Origin: Selenomonadales bacterium
GTDB taxonomy: Bacteria > Bacillota > Negativicutes > Sporomusales > UBA7701
Length of the DNA: 62,162 nt
Direction: 5' to 3'
Assembly (NCBI GenBank): GCA_029975165.1
Contig: JARKPR010000093.1
Coordinates: 1 to 62,162 of the forward strand
The notes beneath the pieces are model-generated. The model saw only the letters and a program-made list of their open reading frames with translations, did no database searches and was not told the origin of the DNA. The position numbers were made by a program, and so were the translations under genes. The stretch's first letter is position 1. The number at the start of each line of letters is the position of its first letter. Of this stretch, positions 23,565 through 31,313 are shown piece by piece.

Positions 23565-25160
23565 GTGTCCAAGAAACCGATCGCCCTTCTCCTCGCCGCC
23601 CTGCTCGCGGTCGCCGCCGCGGCTCCAGGCTGCGCCTGGTTCGGCGGCAGAAAAGCGGCCAGCCACCTGCGCTACGCCGTCGCCGCCGAGCCCGAAACCC
23701 TCGACCCCCGCAAATCCACCAGCATCCCCGCCGGCATCGTCCAGGCCCAGCTCTTCGAAGGCCTCGTCGCCCTCGACGCCGCCAACAGCCCCGTGCCGGC
23801 CACCGCCGAGCGCTGGGAAATCTCCGCCGACGGCCTGCGCTACACCTTCTACCTGCGTCCCGGCCTCAAATGGTCCAACGGCGAGCCCCTCACCGCCGCC
23901 GACTTCGAATTCGCCTGGAAATCCGCCCTCAGCCCCGAGCTGGCCTCCAGCTACGCCTACCAGTTATTCTACCTCAAAAACGGCCAGGACTATAACGCCG
24001 GGCAAGCCGCCGCCGACGCCGTCGGCGTCCGGGCCCGCGGCGACCGCGTCCTCGAAATCACCCTCGAAAATCCCGCCCCCTTCTTCCTCTCCCTGCTGGC
24101 CTTCCGCACCTACTACCCCGTCAACCGCGCCGCCGCCGCCGACAGCCGCTGGGCGGCCGACGCCAAAACCTTCGTCGGCAACGGCCCCTTCCGCATCGAA
24201 CGCTGGGTCCACGACAACAAAATGGAACTCGTCAGGAACGAACACTACTGGGACGCCGCCAACGTCCCCCTGCCCCGGCTCGACCTCATTCTCGTCGAAT
24301 CGGCCGCCACCCGGCTGGTCATGTTCGAAAACCGGCAGCTCGACATGGGCGACAACCCGCCAATCAGCGAGATACCCCGCCTCCAGCGGGAAGGCAAGCT
24401 CCGCATATTCCCCTTCCTCGGCGTCGGCTACTTCCCCTTCAACGTCGCCAAACCGCCCTTCGACAACCCCCAGGTCCGCCGGGCCTTCACCCTCGCCATC
24501 GACCGCGCCGGCCTCATCGCCACCGTCGTCCGCGGCGGCCAGACGCCGGCCCTCGCCTTCGTGCCCCCCGGCATACCCGCAGCAAGCGGCGACTTCCGCG
24601 CCCAAGGCGGCGACTACTACGCCGACAACGACCCCGCCGAAGCCCGCCGGCTGCTCGCCGCCGCCGGCTACCCCGAAGGCCGCGGCCTGCCGCCCGTCAC
24701 CCTTCTCTACAACACCGGCGAAAGCAACAAACTTGTCGCCGAAGCCGTCCAGGAAATGTGGAAGCGCGCCCTCGGCGTCGACGTCCAGCTCAGCAACCAG
24801 GAACTCAAAGTCTTCTACGACAACCTCGACAAGCACAACTTCCAGATCGCCATCGACAGCTGGATCGGCGACTACGTAGACCCCATGACCTTCCTCGAAC
24901 TCTTCGCCACCGGCAACGGCAACAACAGCCCCGGCTATTCCAGCCCCGCCTACGACCGCCTCATCGCCGCCGCCCGCGGCAGCGGGGACGCCGGCCAACG
25001 CGCCGCCGCCCTCCACGCCGCCGAAAAACTCCTCTTCGCCGACGCCGTCGTCTGCCCCCTGTTCTTCAGCACCAGCCCGGTCATGGTCCGGCCGAACGTC
25101 AAAGGCCAGGTGCGGACCATCCTCGGCGTCGTCTACCTCAAGCACGCCTACCTGGAATAG
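23565..25160 (+). CDS. Peptide ABC-transporter substrate-binding lipoprotein (OppA/MppA type)
   Basis: This is a family 5 solute-binding protein of 531 residues. A signal peptide ends in the lipobox A-P-G-C (Cys23). The family segments follow: L-D-P-R-K-S near 48, L-F-E-G-L near 64, and the N-G-P-F-R-I-E-R-W motif near 205. It would bind peptides at the cell surface. No permease or ATPase genes are adjacent, so it must use a shared transporter, as MppA does for murein tripeptide. The divergent murein-peptidase genes make that substrate plausible but unproven. The GTG start has GAAAGGAG upstream. Confidence 0.88.
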   Translation: MSKKPIALLLAALLAVAAAAPGCAWFGGRKAASHLRYAVAAEPETLDPRKSTSIPAGIVQAQLFEGLVALDAANSPVPATAERWEISADGLRYTFYLRPGLKWSNGEPLTAADFEFAWKSALSPELASSYAYQLFYLKNGQDYNAGQAAADAVGVRARGDRVLEITLENPAPFFLSLLAFRTYYPVNRAAAADSRWAADAKTFVGNGPFRIERWVHDNKMELVRNEHYWDAANVPLPRLDLILVESAATRLVMFENRQLDMGDNPPISEIPRLQREGKLRIFPFLGVGYFPFNVAKPPFDNPQVRRAFTLAIDRAGLIATVVRGGQTPALAFVPPGIPAASGDFRAQGGDYYADNDPAEARRLLAAAGYPEGRGLPPVTLLYNTGESNKLVAEAVQEMWKRALGVDVQLSNQELKVFYDNLDKHNFQIAIDSWIGDYVDPMTFLELFATGNGNNSPGYSSPAYDRLIAAARGSGDAGQRAAALHAAEKLLFADAVVCPLFFSTSPVMVRPNVKGQVRTILGVVYLKHAYLE

Positions 25161-25179
25161 GCGGCCAGCCATAGAAATA

Positions 25180-25209
25180 TTGACCACAAGGCCTTGCGGC
25201 TAATATAAT
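25180..25209 (+). promoter_or_regulatory. Sigma-70 promoter for the CoA-binding protein/thioredoxin genes
   Basis: TTGACC at 25180-25185 and TATAAT at 25204-25209 are spaced by 18 bp, about 35 bp upstream of the ATG. Confidence 0.75.
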
Positions 25210-25243
25210 GGGATTAAGGGAAATTTCCCGCCAGGAGGATCCG

Positions 25244-25654
25244 ATGACCGACAATAACATCGACAAGACCCTCGCCCTCAAAACCTGGGCGGTGGTCGGC
25301 GCCAACAACAACGAAGACAAATTCGGCTGCAAAATATTCAAATTTGTCGACGCCACCGGCAAATACGCGGTATACCCCGTCAACCCCGGCCTCACCGAGG
25401 TTCAGGGTCAGAAATGCTACCCCGCCATCGGCGACCTGCCGGAAAAGCCCGACGTCGTCGATGTCGTCGTGCCGCCCCGGGTGGGCGAACAGATCATGCG
25501 CGACTGCGCCGCGGCCGGCGTGAAATACGTCTGGCTGCAGCCGGGAGCGGACGCGCCGGAAGTCGCCAAGCTTGCCGAAGAACTCGGCCTCACCGTCATC
25601 AAAGCCTGCGTCATGGCCGAGCTGCGCAAGCGCGGTACGACCGGCCGACAGTGA
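25244..25654 (+). CDS. CoA-binding domain protein (YccU-like)
   Basis: The 136-residue protein consists of one Rossmann-type CoA_binding_2 domain: W-A-V-V-G-A-N near 17-23, the Y-P-V-N-P-G segment near 48-53, V-V-D-V-V-V-P-P near 76-83 and the final V-M-A-E-L-R-K-R. Relatives bind CoA or palmitoyl-CoA; no enzymatic role is established. Start chosen at ATG 25244 after CAGGAGGATCCG. Thioredoxin follows 25 bp later. Confidence 0.88.
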   Translation: MTDNNIDKTLALKTWAVVGANNNEDKFGCKIFKFVDATGKYAVYPVNPGLTEVQGQKCYPAIGDLPEKPDVVDVVVPPRVGEQIMRDCAAAGVKYVWLQPGADAPEVAKLAEELGLTVIKACVMAELRKRGTTGRQ

Positions 25655-25679
25655 CAATAACAAAAAAGGAGAGATGATC

Positions 25680-26003
25680 ATGGCCAACGCTTTGGAGGTT
25701 AACGAAGCCAACTTCCAGGAGGAAGTTATCGAAGCCGCCGTACCCGTCCTCGCCGACTTCTGGGCCCCGTGGTGCGGCTATTGCCAGCGCCTTGCCCCCA
25801 TCCTCGACGACCTGGCCGGCGACGCCTACGGCAAATACAAAGTCGTCAAAATCAACGTCGACGCCAACCGCTCCCTCGCCCAGCGGTTCGGGGTCATGAG
25901 CCTGCCGACCATGGTCCTGTTCAAAGACGGCGAACAGGCCGAAAAAATGGTCGGATTCATGCCGAAGGAGTATATCCTCGACAAAATCAACCCCCATATT
26001 TAG
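25680..26003 (+). CDS. trxA: Thioredoxin (C-G-Y-C active site)
   Basis: The 107-residue thioredoxin fold has active site W-C-G-Y-C at 31-35, the cis-Pro in S-L-P-T-M-V near 74 and normal length. The Tyr in place of Pro in C-G-P-C usually raises the redox potential, so it may differ in partner choice from the C-G-P-C thioredoxin at 35696. Of two nearby ATGs, 25680 is 8 bp from GGAG, whereas 25674 is only 2 bp away, so 25680 is preferred. Confidence 0.9.
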   Translation: MANALEVNEANFQEEVIEAAVPVLADFWAPWCGYCQRLAPILDDLAGDAYGKYKVVKINVDANRSLAQRFGVMSLPTMVLFKDGEQAEKMVGFMPKEYILDKINPHI

Positions 26004-26027
26004 CCAGCCTGAGCCAATAGTGATTAC

Positions 26028-26055
26028 AACCGCGCCCGGTGCGCGGTTTTTCTTT
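26028..26055 (+). terminator. Rho-independent terminator after thioredoxin
   Basis: AACCGCGC at 26028-26035 pairs with GCGCGGTT at 26041-26048, followed by TTTCTTTT. Confidence 0.85.
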
Positions 26056-26115
26056 TCTCATAATCGCCCCGCCGCGCGAATAGGAAATAAAAAACAAAGA
26101 GGGCGGGGGAGAGGC

Positions 26116-28032
26116 ATGCAGCGGCGGATAATCCTGGTCGGCTCGCCCAACGTGGGCAAAAGCGTCATCTTCAACAACCTCACTGGCAAATACGTCAACG
26201 TCTCCAACTACCCCGGCACCACCGTCGAAGTCGCCCGCGGCTTCGCCCGCCTCGGCGGCGTACCTTGCGAAATCGTCGACACCCCCGGCATCTATTCCCT
26301 GGCCCCCATCACCGACGAAGAACGCGTCACCCGCCGGCTCCTCCTCGGCGAGGCGCCCGACCTCGTCGTCCACGTCGCCGACGCCCGCAACCTCGCCCGC
26401 CTGCTGCCCTTCACCCTCGCCCTCATCGACGCCGGCCTGCCCCTCGTCCTCGTCCTCAACCTCTGCGACGAGGCCGCCGCCGCCGGCATGACCATCGACA
26501 CCGGCCGCCTCGCCGGCCTGCTCGGCATCCCCGTAGTAGCCACCGCCGCCGTCAAAAAAATCGGCCTCGACCGCCTCCGCGCCACCCTGGCCGCCTACCG
26601 GCCGCAGCCCGCCCGCCCCTTCCTCCTCAGCCCGCCCATGGAGGAGGCCGCCGCCGCCGTCGCCGCCGCTTTGGGCGACCGCCCGGCGCGGCGCATCCTT
26701 GCCCTCCTCCTCCTCGCCGGCGACCGCGACAGCCACGCCCTCTTCAAAGGCGACAGCGCCTACCCGGCCATCCGCGCCGCTATCGCCCGGGCCGCCGACA
26801 GCGCCGGCCAGTCCCTCGCCCAGGCTCTGGCCGCCGAGCGCCAGGCCCAGGCCGACCGCCTCGCCGCCGCCGTCACCAGCTACGGCCGGGCCAGGCGGCG
26901 CACCGTTGCCGACACCCTCGACCGCCTCGCCCGCCAGCCGCTCACCGGCATACCCATCCTCGTCCTCGTCCTCTACCTCGGCCTCTACAAATTCGTCGGC
27001 GGCTTCGGCGCCGGCTTCCTCGTCGACTACATCGACGAAAACGTCTTCGCCCGCCTCATCACCCCCGCCGTCGACGCCGCCTGCCGGCGCTGGCTGCCGT
27101 GGGAATGGCTCCAGTCCCTCATCGCCGGCGACTACGGCCTCCTCACCCTCGGCCTCCGCTACGCCGTCGCCATCATCCTGCCCATCGTCGGCACCTTCTT
27201 CATTGCCTTCGCCCTCCTCGAAGACTGCGGCTACCTGCCCCGCCTCGCCATGCTCGTCGACCGCCTCTTCAAACAGTTCGGCCTCAACGGCCGGGCCGTC
27301 ATCCCCGTCACCCTCGGCCTCGGCTGCGGCACCATGGCCGTCTTCGTGGTCCGCACCCTCGAAACCGCCCGCGAACGCCTCATCGCCACCTTCCTCCTGG
27401 CGCTCGCCATCCCCTGCTCCGCCCAGCTCGGCGTCGTCCTCGCCATCCTCGCCGGCCACGGCCGCGCCGTCCTCGTATGGGCCGCCTTCGTCCTCGCCGT
27501 CTTCGTCCTCGCCGGCTGGCTCACCGCCCGCCTCCTGCCCGGCGAGCGCAGCCCCTTCTACATCGAGCTGCCGCCCCTGCGCCTGCCTGCCCCCGGCAAC
27601 GTCCTCCACAAAGCCTACACCCGCATGGTGTGGTACTTCGTGGAAATAATCCCCATCTTCCTTCTCGCCAGCTTTCTCCTCTGGTTCGGTGACCGCAGCG
27701 GCCTGCTGGCATATATTATAAACGCGATGCAACCGCTCATGGCCGCCCTCGGCCTGCCTGCCGCCGCCGCCGAGATATTCCTCGTCGGCTTCTTCCGGCG
27801 CGACTACGGCGCCGCCGGCCTCTACGCCATGGCCGCCGCCGGCCTCCTCAGCCCAAGCCAGCTCCTCGTCGCCGCCGTCGCCCTCACCCTCTTCGTCCCC
27901 TGCATCGCCCAGTTCCTCGTCATCGTAAAAGAACGCGGCGCCCTCGCCGCCGTCGTCATGACGGCGACCATCGCCGCCGTTGCCTTCGCCGCCGGCTGGC
28001 TCGCCAACATGCTGGCGCCGCTGTTGATCTAG
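26116..28032 (+). CDS. feoB: Ferrous iron transport GTPase/permease FeoB
   Basis: The protein has 638 residues. The N-terminal G domain has G1 G-S-P-N-V-G-K-S at 9-16, the T-T-V-E motif, G3 D-T-P-G near 54 and G4 N-L-C-D. It is followed by a helical spacer and the membrane domain with the two Gate motifs (E-D-C-G-Y-L-P-R and G-L-G-C-G-T near 390-420). FeoB moves Fe2+ across the membrane under GTP control. Start at ATG 26116 follows GGGGGAGAGGC. The gene precedes feoA, opposite to the common order. Confidence 0.95.
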   Translation: MQRRIILVGSPNVGKSVIFNNLTGKYVNVSNYPGTTVEVARGFARLGGVPCEIVDTPGIYSLAPITDEERVTRRLLLGEAPDLVVHVADARNLARLLPFTLALIDAGLPLVLVLNLCDEAAAAGMTIDTGRLAGLLGIPVVATAAVKKIGLDRLRATLAAYRPQPARPFLLSPPMEEAAAAVAAALGDRPARRILALLLLAGDRDSHALFKGDSAYPAIRAAIARAADSAGQSLAQALAAERQAQADRLAAAVTSYGRARRRTVADTLDRLARQPLTGIPILVLVLYLGLYKFVGGFGAGFLVDYIDENVFARLITPAVDAACRRWLPWEWLQSLIAGDYGLLTLGLRYAVAIILPIVGTFFIAFALLEDCGYLPRLAMLVDRLFKQFGLNGRAVIPVTLGLGCGTMAVFVVRTLETARERLIATFLLALAIPCSAQLGVVLAILAGHGRAVLVWAAFVLAVFVLAGWLTARLLPGERSPFYIELPPLRLPAPGNVLHKAYTRMVWYFVEIIPIFLLASFLLWFGDRSGLLAYIINAMQPLMAALGLPAAAAEIFLVGFFRRDYGAAGLYAMAAAGLLSPSQLLVAAVALTLFVPCIAQFLVIVKERGALAAVVMTATIAAVAFAAGWLANMLAPLLI

Positions 28033-28054
28033 CAGAAGAGAAGGGGGGAGGCCA

Positions 28055-28282
28055 TTGGCGCACACCATCCCGCTCGCCGCCCTGCGGCCGGGGAAAAAGG
28101 CGGTCGTCGCCGCCCTGCCGGCCGACCGGCGGTACCTCGCCAGGCTGCTGGCCTTCGGCATCCTGCCCGGCGTCAGCCTCGAAGTGCTCCAGACCTTCCC
28201 CGTATATGTCCTGTCGTTCGGCCACACCTGTATCGCCATCGACCGCGAGATAGCAGCAAGTATCAAAGTCGGCCGCCCATAA
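28055..28282 (+). CDS. feoA: Ferrous iron transport accessory protein FeoA
   Basis: The 75-residue SH3-like FeoA domain includes L-A-F-G-I-L-P-G near 32-39 and the terminal I-A-I-D-R-E-I-A-A-S-I-K-V. It binds FeoB at the membrane. The start is TTG after a strong AAGGGGGGAGG. Its last codons and stop lie in the 5' arm of repeat A3. Confidence 0.92.
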   Translation: MAHTIPLAALRPGKKAVVAALPADRRYLARLLAFGILPGVSLEVLQTFPVYVLSFGHTCIAIDREIAASIKVGRP

Positions 28283-28391
28283 GCCCCCATCTGCGTTGCT
28301 GTTCCTGCGGGCGCTTGCTCGTCGTACGTCCCGATGTACTGTCTTCGCTGCACGTCCTCGGTCCGCCTTGCCTACGGGGCCCTGAACGGCC
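28271..28391 (+). repeat. Family A fold-back repeat, copy A3
   Basis: GGCCG at 28271-28275 pairs with CGGCC at 28387-28391, and AAGCCCC with GGGGCCCT. The internal words CATCTGCGTTG and GTCCTCGGTCCGCCTTGC are shared with other copies. The 5' arm overlaps the end of feoA. Confidence 0.8.
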
Positions 28392-28429
28392 TGCGTACAG
28401 TCCCAAAGGACGTGGGAACTTTTACTGCC

Positions 28430-28458
28430 TTGAAAAAGTCTCTCCCGCCGGGTATAAT
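28430..28458 (+). promoter_or_regulatory. Sigma-70 promoter of the ABC-F gene
   Basis: TTGAAA at 28430-28435 and TATAAT at 28453-28458 have 17-bp spacing. The predicted leader is about 200 nt long. Confidence 0.85.
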
Positions 28459-28490
28459 AAAACCATCACAACGGGCTGAAAGGAGCCGAC

Positions 28491-28499
28491 ATGCGCTAA
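28491..28499 (+). CDS. Two-codon leader ORF (Met-Arg-stop) upstream of the ABC-F gene
   Basis: ATG-CGC-TAA is preceded by an excellent AAAGGAG (28479-28485) at ideal spacing, in the leader of the ABC-F gene. Very short leader ORFs are known to drive ribosome-mediated attenuation of ABC-F antibiotic-resistance genes in Firmicutes. The stop codon is part of a hairpin (GCTAAA 28495-28500 with TTTAGC 28509-28514), so a ribosome held here would open it. Confidence 0.55.
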   Translation: MR

Positions 28500-28539
28500 A
28501 CAATTCTTTTTAGCATTACGGCGAGCATAAGAAAAACGG

Positions 28540-28565
28540 CCTGGCGTCACCGCCGGGAATGTTTT
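28540..28565 (+). terminator. Possible attenuator hairpin in the ABC-F leader
   Basis: CCTGGCG at 28540-28546 and CGCCGGG at 28551-28557 form a 7-bp stem with one T-G pair, followed by AATGTTTT. The T-tract is short, so termination efficiency is uncertain. Confidence 0.45.
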
Positions 28566-28662
28566 CTGCGCTGCTGCGATTCTAAAGGGGATTGACCATA
28601 GACGCATGTTTTTTTACGCCCGTTTGTCTATGTCCGTCCTCTCCGCCAAAGGAGGGGTATTT

Positions 28663-30234
28663 TTGTTGCTCGAAATGACCAACATCGAAAAGTACGCAGC
28701 CGACCGCTGCCTGTTCCGGATAGAACACCTGAAAATATACCCGGGGGACAGGATCGGCCTCATCGGCCGCAACGGCGCCGGCAAATCCACCCTGCTCGGC
28801 ATCCTGGCCGGCGTCGTCCGCCCCGACCGGGGCAAAATCGACCGGCGCTGCGCGCTGTCCTACATCCCGCAGCTCGAACCGGCCGGCCAAACCCCATCCT
28901 CCATGAGCGGCGGCGAAAAGACCCGCCGCAAAATCGCCGCCGCCCTCGGCGAAGACCGGCCGCTGCTCCTCGCCGACGAACCGGCCGCCAACCTCGACAT
29001 GAGCGGCCGCGAACTCCTCGAGGCCAAGCTCCTGGCCTTCAAGGGCGCCGTCGTCCTCGTCGCCCACGACCGCCAGCTCCTGGACGCCCTCTGCACGGCC
29101 ATCTGGGAAATCGCCGACGGCGGGTTCAAAATCTACCGCGGCAACTACAGCGGCTACCTGGAGCAGAAAGCGAACGCCAGGCGTCAGCAGGAACGCGAGT
29201 ACGAAAAATACCTCGACGCCAGAGACCACCTGGCGGCAGCCATCCAGGACCGGCAAGCCCGCAGCGCCGCCACCCGCAAGACCCCGAAGCGGATGGGCAA
29301 CTCCGAAGCCAGGCTGCACAAAATGGGCAACCAGAAAGCCAAAGCCAACCTCGACAAAGCCGTCAAGGCATTGGAGTCGCGGCTCGCAACGCTCGCGCCC
29401 GTCGCAAAGCCTAAAGACGCCCCGGCGGCGGCCTTCGCCTTCGGCGCCGCCGGCGACCTGCACGGCAAAACCGTCGTCCGCGGCGAAGGGCTCCACAAAG
29501 CCTTCGGCGGACGGGTCATCTTCCAGGACGCCGCCTTCAGCCTGCCGGGCGGCCAGCGGGTGGCGCTCTGCGGCGACAACGGCTGCGGCAAAAGCACCCT
29601 ACTGACCATGATCGCCCGCCGCGAAGCGCCGCTCCGGGTCGCCCCCCGGGCACGGTTCGGCTACTTCGCCCAGGGCCTGGAAAACCTCGACCCCGCGAAA
29701 ACCGTCCTCGCCAACGTCATGGCCGGCAGCGCCCACGACGAGGGCACCGTCCGGCAGCTGCTCGCCCGGCTGCTGTTCCGCCGCGACGACGTCTTCAAAC
29801 CCGTCGGCGTCCTGAGCGGCGGCGAGCGCACGCGCGTCAGCCTGGCAAGGATCATCGCCGGCGACGCCAACATCCTCCTGCTCGACGAACCGACCAACTA
29901 CCTCGACCTGCCCTCCCTCGAAGCGCTTGAAGAAGTCCTGGCCGCATACCGGGGGACGGTGCTGTTCTCCGCCCACGACCGGCGGTTCATCGACCGGGTG
30001 GCCACGCAGCTGCTCGTCTTCGCTGACGGGAAACTCCGCCCCTTCCCCGGCAACTACAGCCAATACCTTGGCCACCGGAGCGAACAGTCGCGGCCGGCGG
30101 ACGAAGAAAGCGCCATGGTGCGCGGCCACCGGCTGGCGGAAATCCTCGGCCGCCTCTCGCTCGCCAAAAACCAGGAAGAAGCCGCCAGACTGGAGAGCGA
30201 GTACCGCGCCCTGCTGGCCAAAGCAAAAGCATAA
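28663..30234 (+). CDS. ABC-F subfamily ribosome-protection-type ATPase
   Basis: The protein has 523 residues and two ABC domains with no membrane part. Domain 1 has Walker A G-R-N-G-A-G-K-S (35-42), signature S-G-G-E (82-85) and Walker B L-L-L-A-D-E-P (101-107). A basic linker with P-K-R-M-G-N-S-E-A-R follows. Domain 2 has Walker A G-D-N-G-C-G-K-S (304-311) and L-S-G-G-E-R. Length and linker resemble Vga/Lsa/Msr antibiotic-resistance factors that displace drugs from the ribosome. The start is TTG 28663, 7 bp after GGAGG (TTG 28666 also possible). The leader architecture suggests drug induction. Confidence 0.88.
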   Translation: MLLEMTNIEKYAADRCLFRIEHLKIYPGDRIGLIGRNGAGKSTLLGILAGVVRPDRGKIDRRCALSYIPQLEPAGQTPSSMSGGEKTRRKIAAALGEDRPLLLADEPAANLDMSGRELLEAKLLAFKGAVVLVAHDRQLLDALCTAIWEIADGGFKIYRGNYSGYLEQKANARRQQEREYEKYLDARDHLAAAIQDRQARSAATRKTPKRMGNSEARLHKMGNQKAKANLDKAVKALESRLATLAPVAKPKDAPAAAFAFGAAGDLHGKTVVRGEGLHKAFGGRVIFQDAAFSLPGGQRVALCGDNGCGKSTLLTMIARREAPLRVAPRARFGYFAQGLENLDPAKTVLANVMAGSAHDEGTVRQLLARLLFRRDDVFKPVGVLSGGERTRVSLARIIAGDANILLLDEPTNYLDLPSLEALEEVLAAYRGTVLFSAHDRRFIDRVATQLLVFADGKLRPFPGNYSQYLGHRSEQSRPADEESAMVRGHRLAEILGRLSLAKNQEEAARLESEYRALLAKAKA

Positions 30235-30243
30235 CCAAGCAAT

Positions 30244-30281
30244 AACCAAAAGGGAAGTGCAAGCACTTCCCTTTTGGTTTT
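30244..30281 (+). terminator. Strong rho-independent terminator after the ABC-F gene
   Basis: A 17-bp perfect stem, 30244-30260 with 30263-30279, around an AA loop. A T-tract is supplied by the stem and TTTG after it. Confidence 0.85.
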
Positions 30282-30416
30282 GAACCTACCTTTTCGATTA
30301 AAACTAATGCCGTGTAACTATATCGAAAGGAGTTTAACAACCATAGCCAGAATTTCAGCGTAGGCATTAATACATGCGGCTACCTCTTGTATGTTAGCAC
30401 GGAAGGGGGCCCGGCT

Positions 30417-31061
30417 ATGGACCTGCTCAAAATGCCCGGTGTTGTCTACTGTGAGTTTGAGAAAAATACGCGTATCATCAAGCAGGGGGAAAAGATAGAT
30501 TTCGTTTACTACCTTGCCAGTGGCATCTGCTACCGGAAAAACATCACGGAAAAAGGGGACGAGGTAATATACGGCGTAAAAGAGTCCAACAACGACTTTA
30601 TCCAATCGATATTAGGAGTCTTAATTTTATATACCGACGGCGTTAGCGTTCATAACTTTTGTGCCAGGAGCAAGTGTTGCTGCTATAAAATTCCCAAAGA
30701 AGCCTTCTTGCAATGGGTTAAAGATAAACCGGACATCATTACCCAAATATTATATATGGCCATGAAAGAACTAAGAGAATTGGCAAGCCTTTTTCAGGCC
30801 AGGCAGGAAGGCCGGGTCGCCAATCGTCTCTGCAACCTGCTGCTGAAAAATGCCCGGGCTATACAAGGTAAACTGGTGGTCCAGGGTTACAGCAACCTGG
30901 AAATCAGCCAATTCCTAGGCATCCACAAGGTTACCGTCGCCAGAATATTACGGGCTTTAAAAGCCGGAGACATTATCGATAAGGGCAAAGAAGGCATTAT
31001 TATCCTCAATGAGAAACAACTGGCGGCCTATGCTAAAGCAGAAAAAATTATCGACTACTGA
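30417..31061 (+). CDS. Crp/Fnr-family transcription regulator
   Basis: The 214-residue regulator has an N-terminal cyclic-nucleotide-like beta-roll (I-K-Q-G-E-K-I-D-F-V-Y-Y-L-A-S-G near 20-35) and a C-terminal winged helix with recognition part S-N-L-E-I-S-Q-F-L-G-I-H-K-V-T-V-A-R-I-L. A K-C-C-C-Y Cys cluster near residues 87-91 could bind a metal or sense redox, but it lacks the N-terminal Cys motif of Fnr. Ligand unknown; CprK-type regulators of this family sense aromatic compounds. Codon use is much more AT-rich than the flanks. It precedes the permease/sulfotransferase operon and probably controls it. Confidence 0.85.
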   Translation: MDLLKMPGVVYCEFEKNTRIIKQGEKIDFVYYLASGICYRKNITEKGDEVIYGVKESNNDFIQSILGVLILYTDGVSVHNFCARSKCCCYKIPKEAFLQWVKDKPDIITQILYMAMKELRELASLFQARQEGRVANRLCNLLLKNARAIQGKLVVQGYSNLEISQFLGIHKVTVARILRALKAGDIIDKGKEGIIILNEKQLAAYAKAEKIIDY

Positions 31062-31070
31062 ATAAGGCCG

Positions 31071-31108
31071 AGAAGCTATAGCTGTTAGCAAAGCTATAGC
31101 TTCTTTTT
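31071..31108 (+). terminator. Rho-independent terminator after the Crp/Fnr gene
   Basis: GAAGCTATAGCT pairs with AGCTATAGCTTC across a short loop, followed by TTTTT. Confidence 0.85.
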
Positions 31109-31154
31109 GGTATGAATGCCTCGGCTTAGGTGAAAAGAATAACAAAAAGGCGCC

Positions 31155-31180
31155 AAAAGGATAACATATGTTATCCTTTT
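31155..31180 (+). promoter_or_regulatory. 26-bp perfect palindrome, probable Crp/Fnr-type operator
   Basis: The half-site AAAAGGATAACAT is repeated exactly in inverse, centred at 31167/31168. A TACAAT -10 box at 31198-31203 puts the predicted start point near 31209-31210. The palindrome is then centred about 41-42 bp upstream, the class II activator position. The nearest regulator gene ends 93 bp upstream. Confidence 0.65.
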
Positions 31181-31197
31181 GCTTTGGGGAAAAATTC

Positions 31198-31203
31198 TAC
31201 AAT
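31198..31203 (+). promoter_or_regulatory. Putative -10 box of the permease-sulfotransferase operon
   Basis: TACAAT with no good -35 at 17 bp, as expected for an activator-dependent promoter. An overlapping alternative is TTGCTT (31179-31184), 18 bp, TAAAAT (31203-31208). Confidence 0.45.
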
Positions 31204-31313
31204 AAAATAAATCACAATTATCGGCCGATAATCGCAGCTTATGGACGAAGGAGGGACGCCGCACTACGCACCGCGCAAGGTTCGATTCCAATTTGGGGAA
31301 GGAAGTGATTGTT

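Noticed and set aside
31060-31110. Operator reading of the inverted repeat right after the Crp/Fnr gene
   Set aside because: It is followed by a T-run and sits at the gene end, so a terminator explains it; the separate palindrome at 31155 has no such T-run pattern and sits before a promoter.
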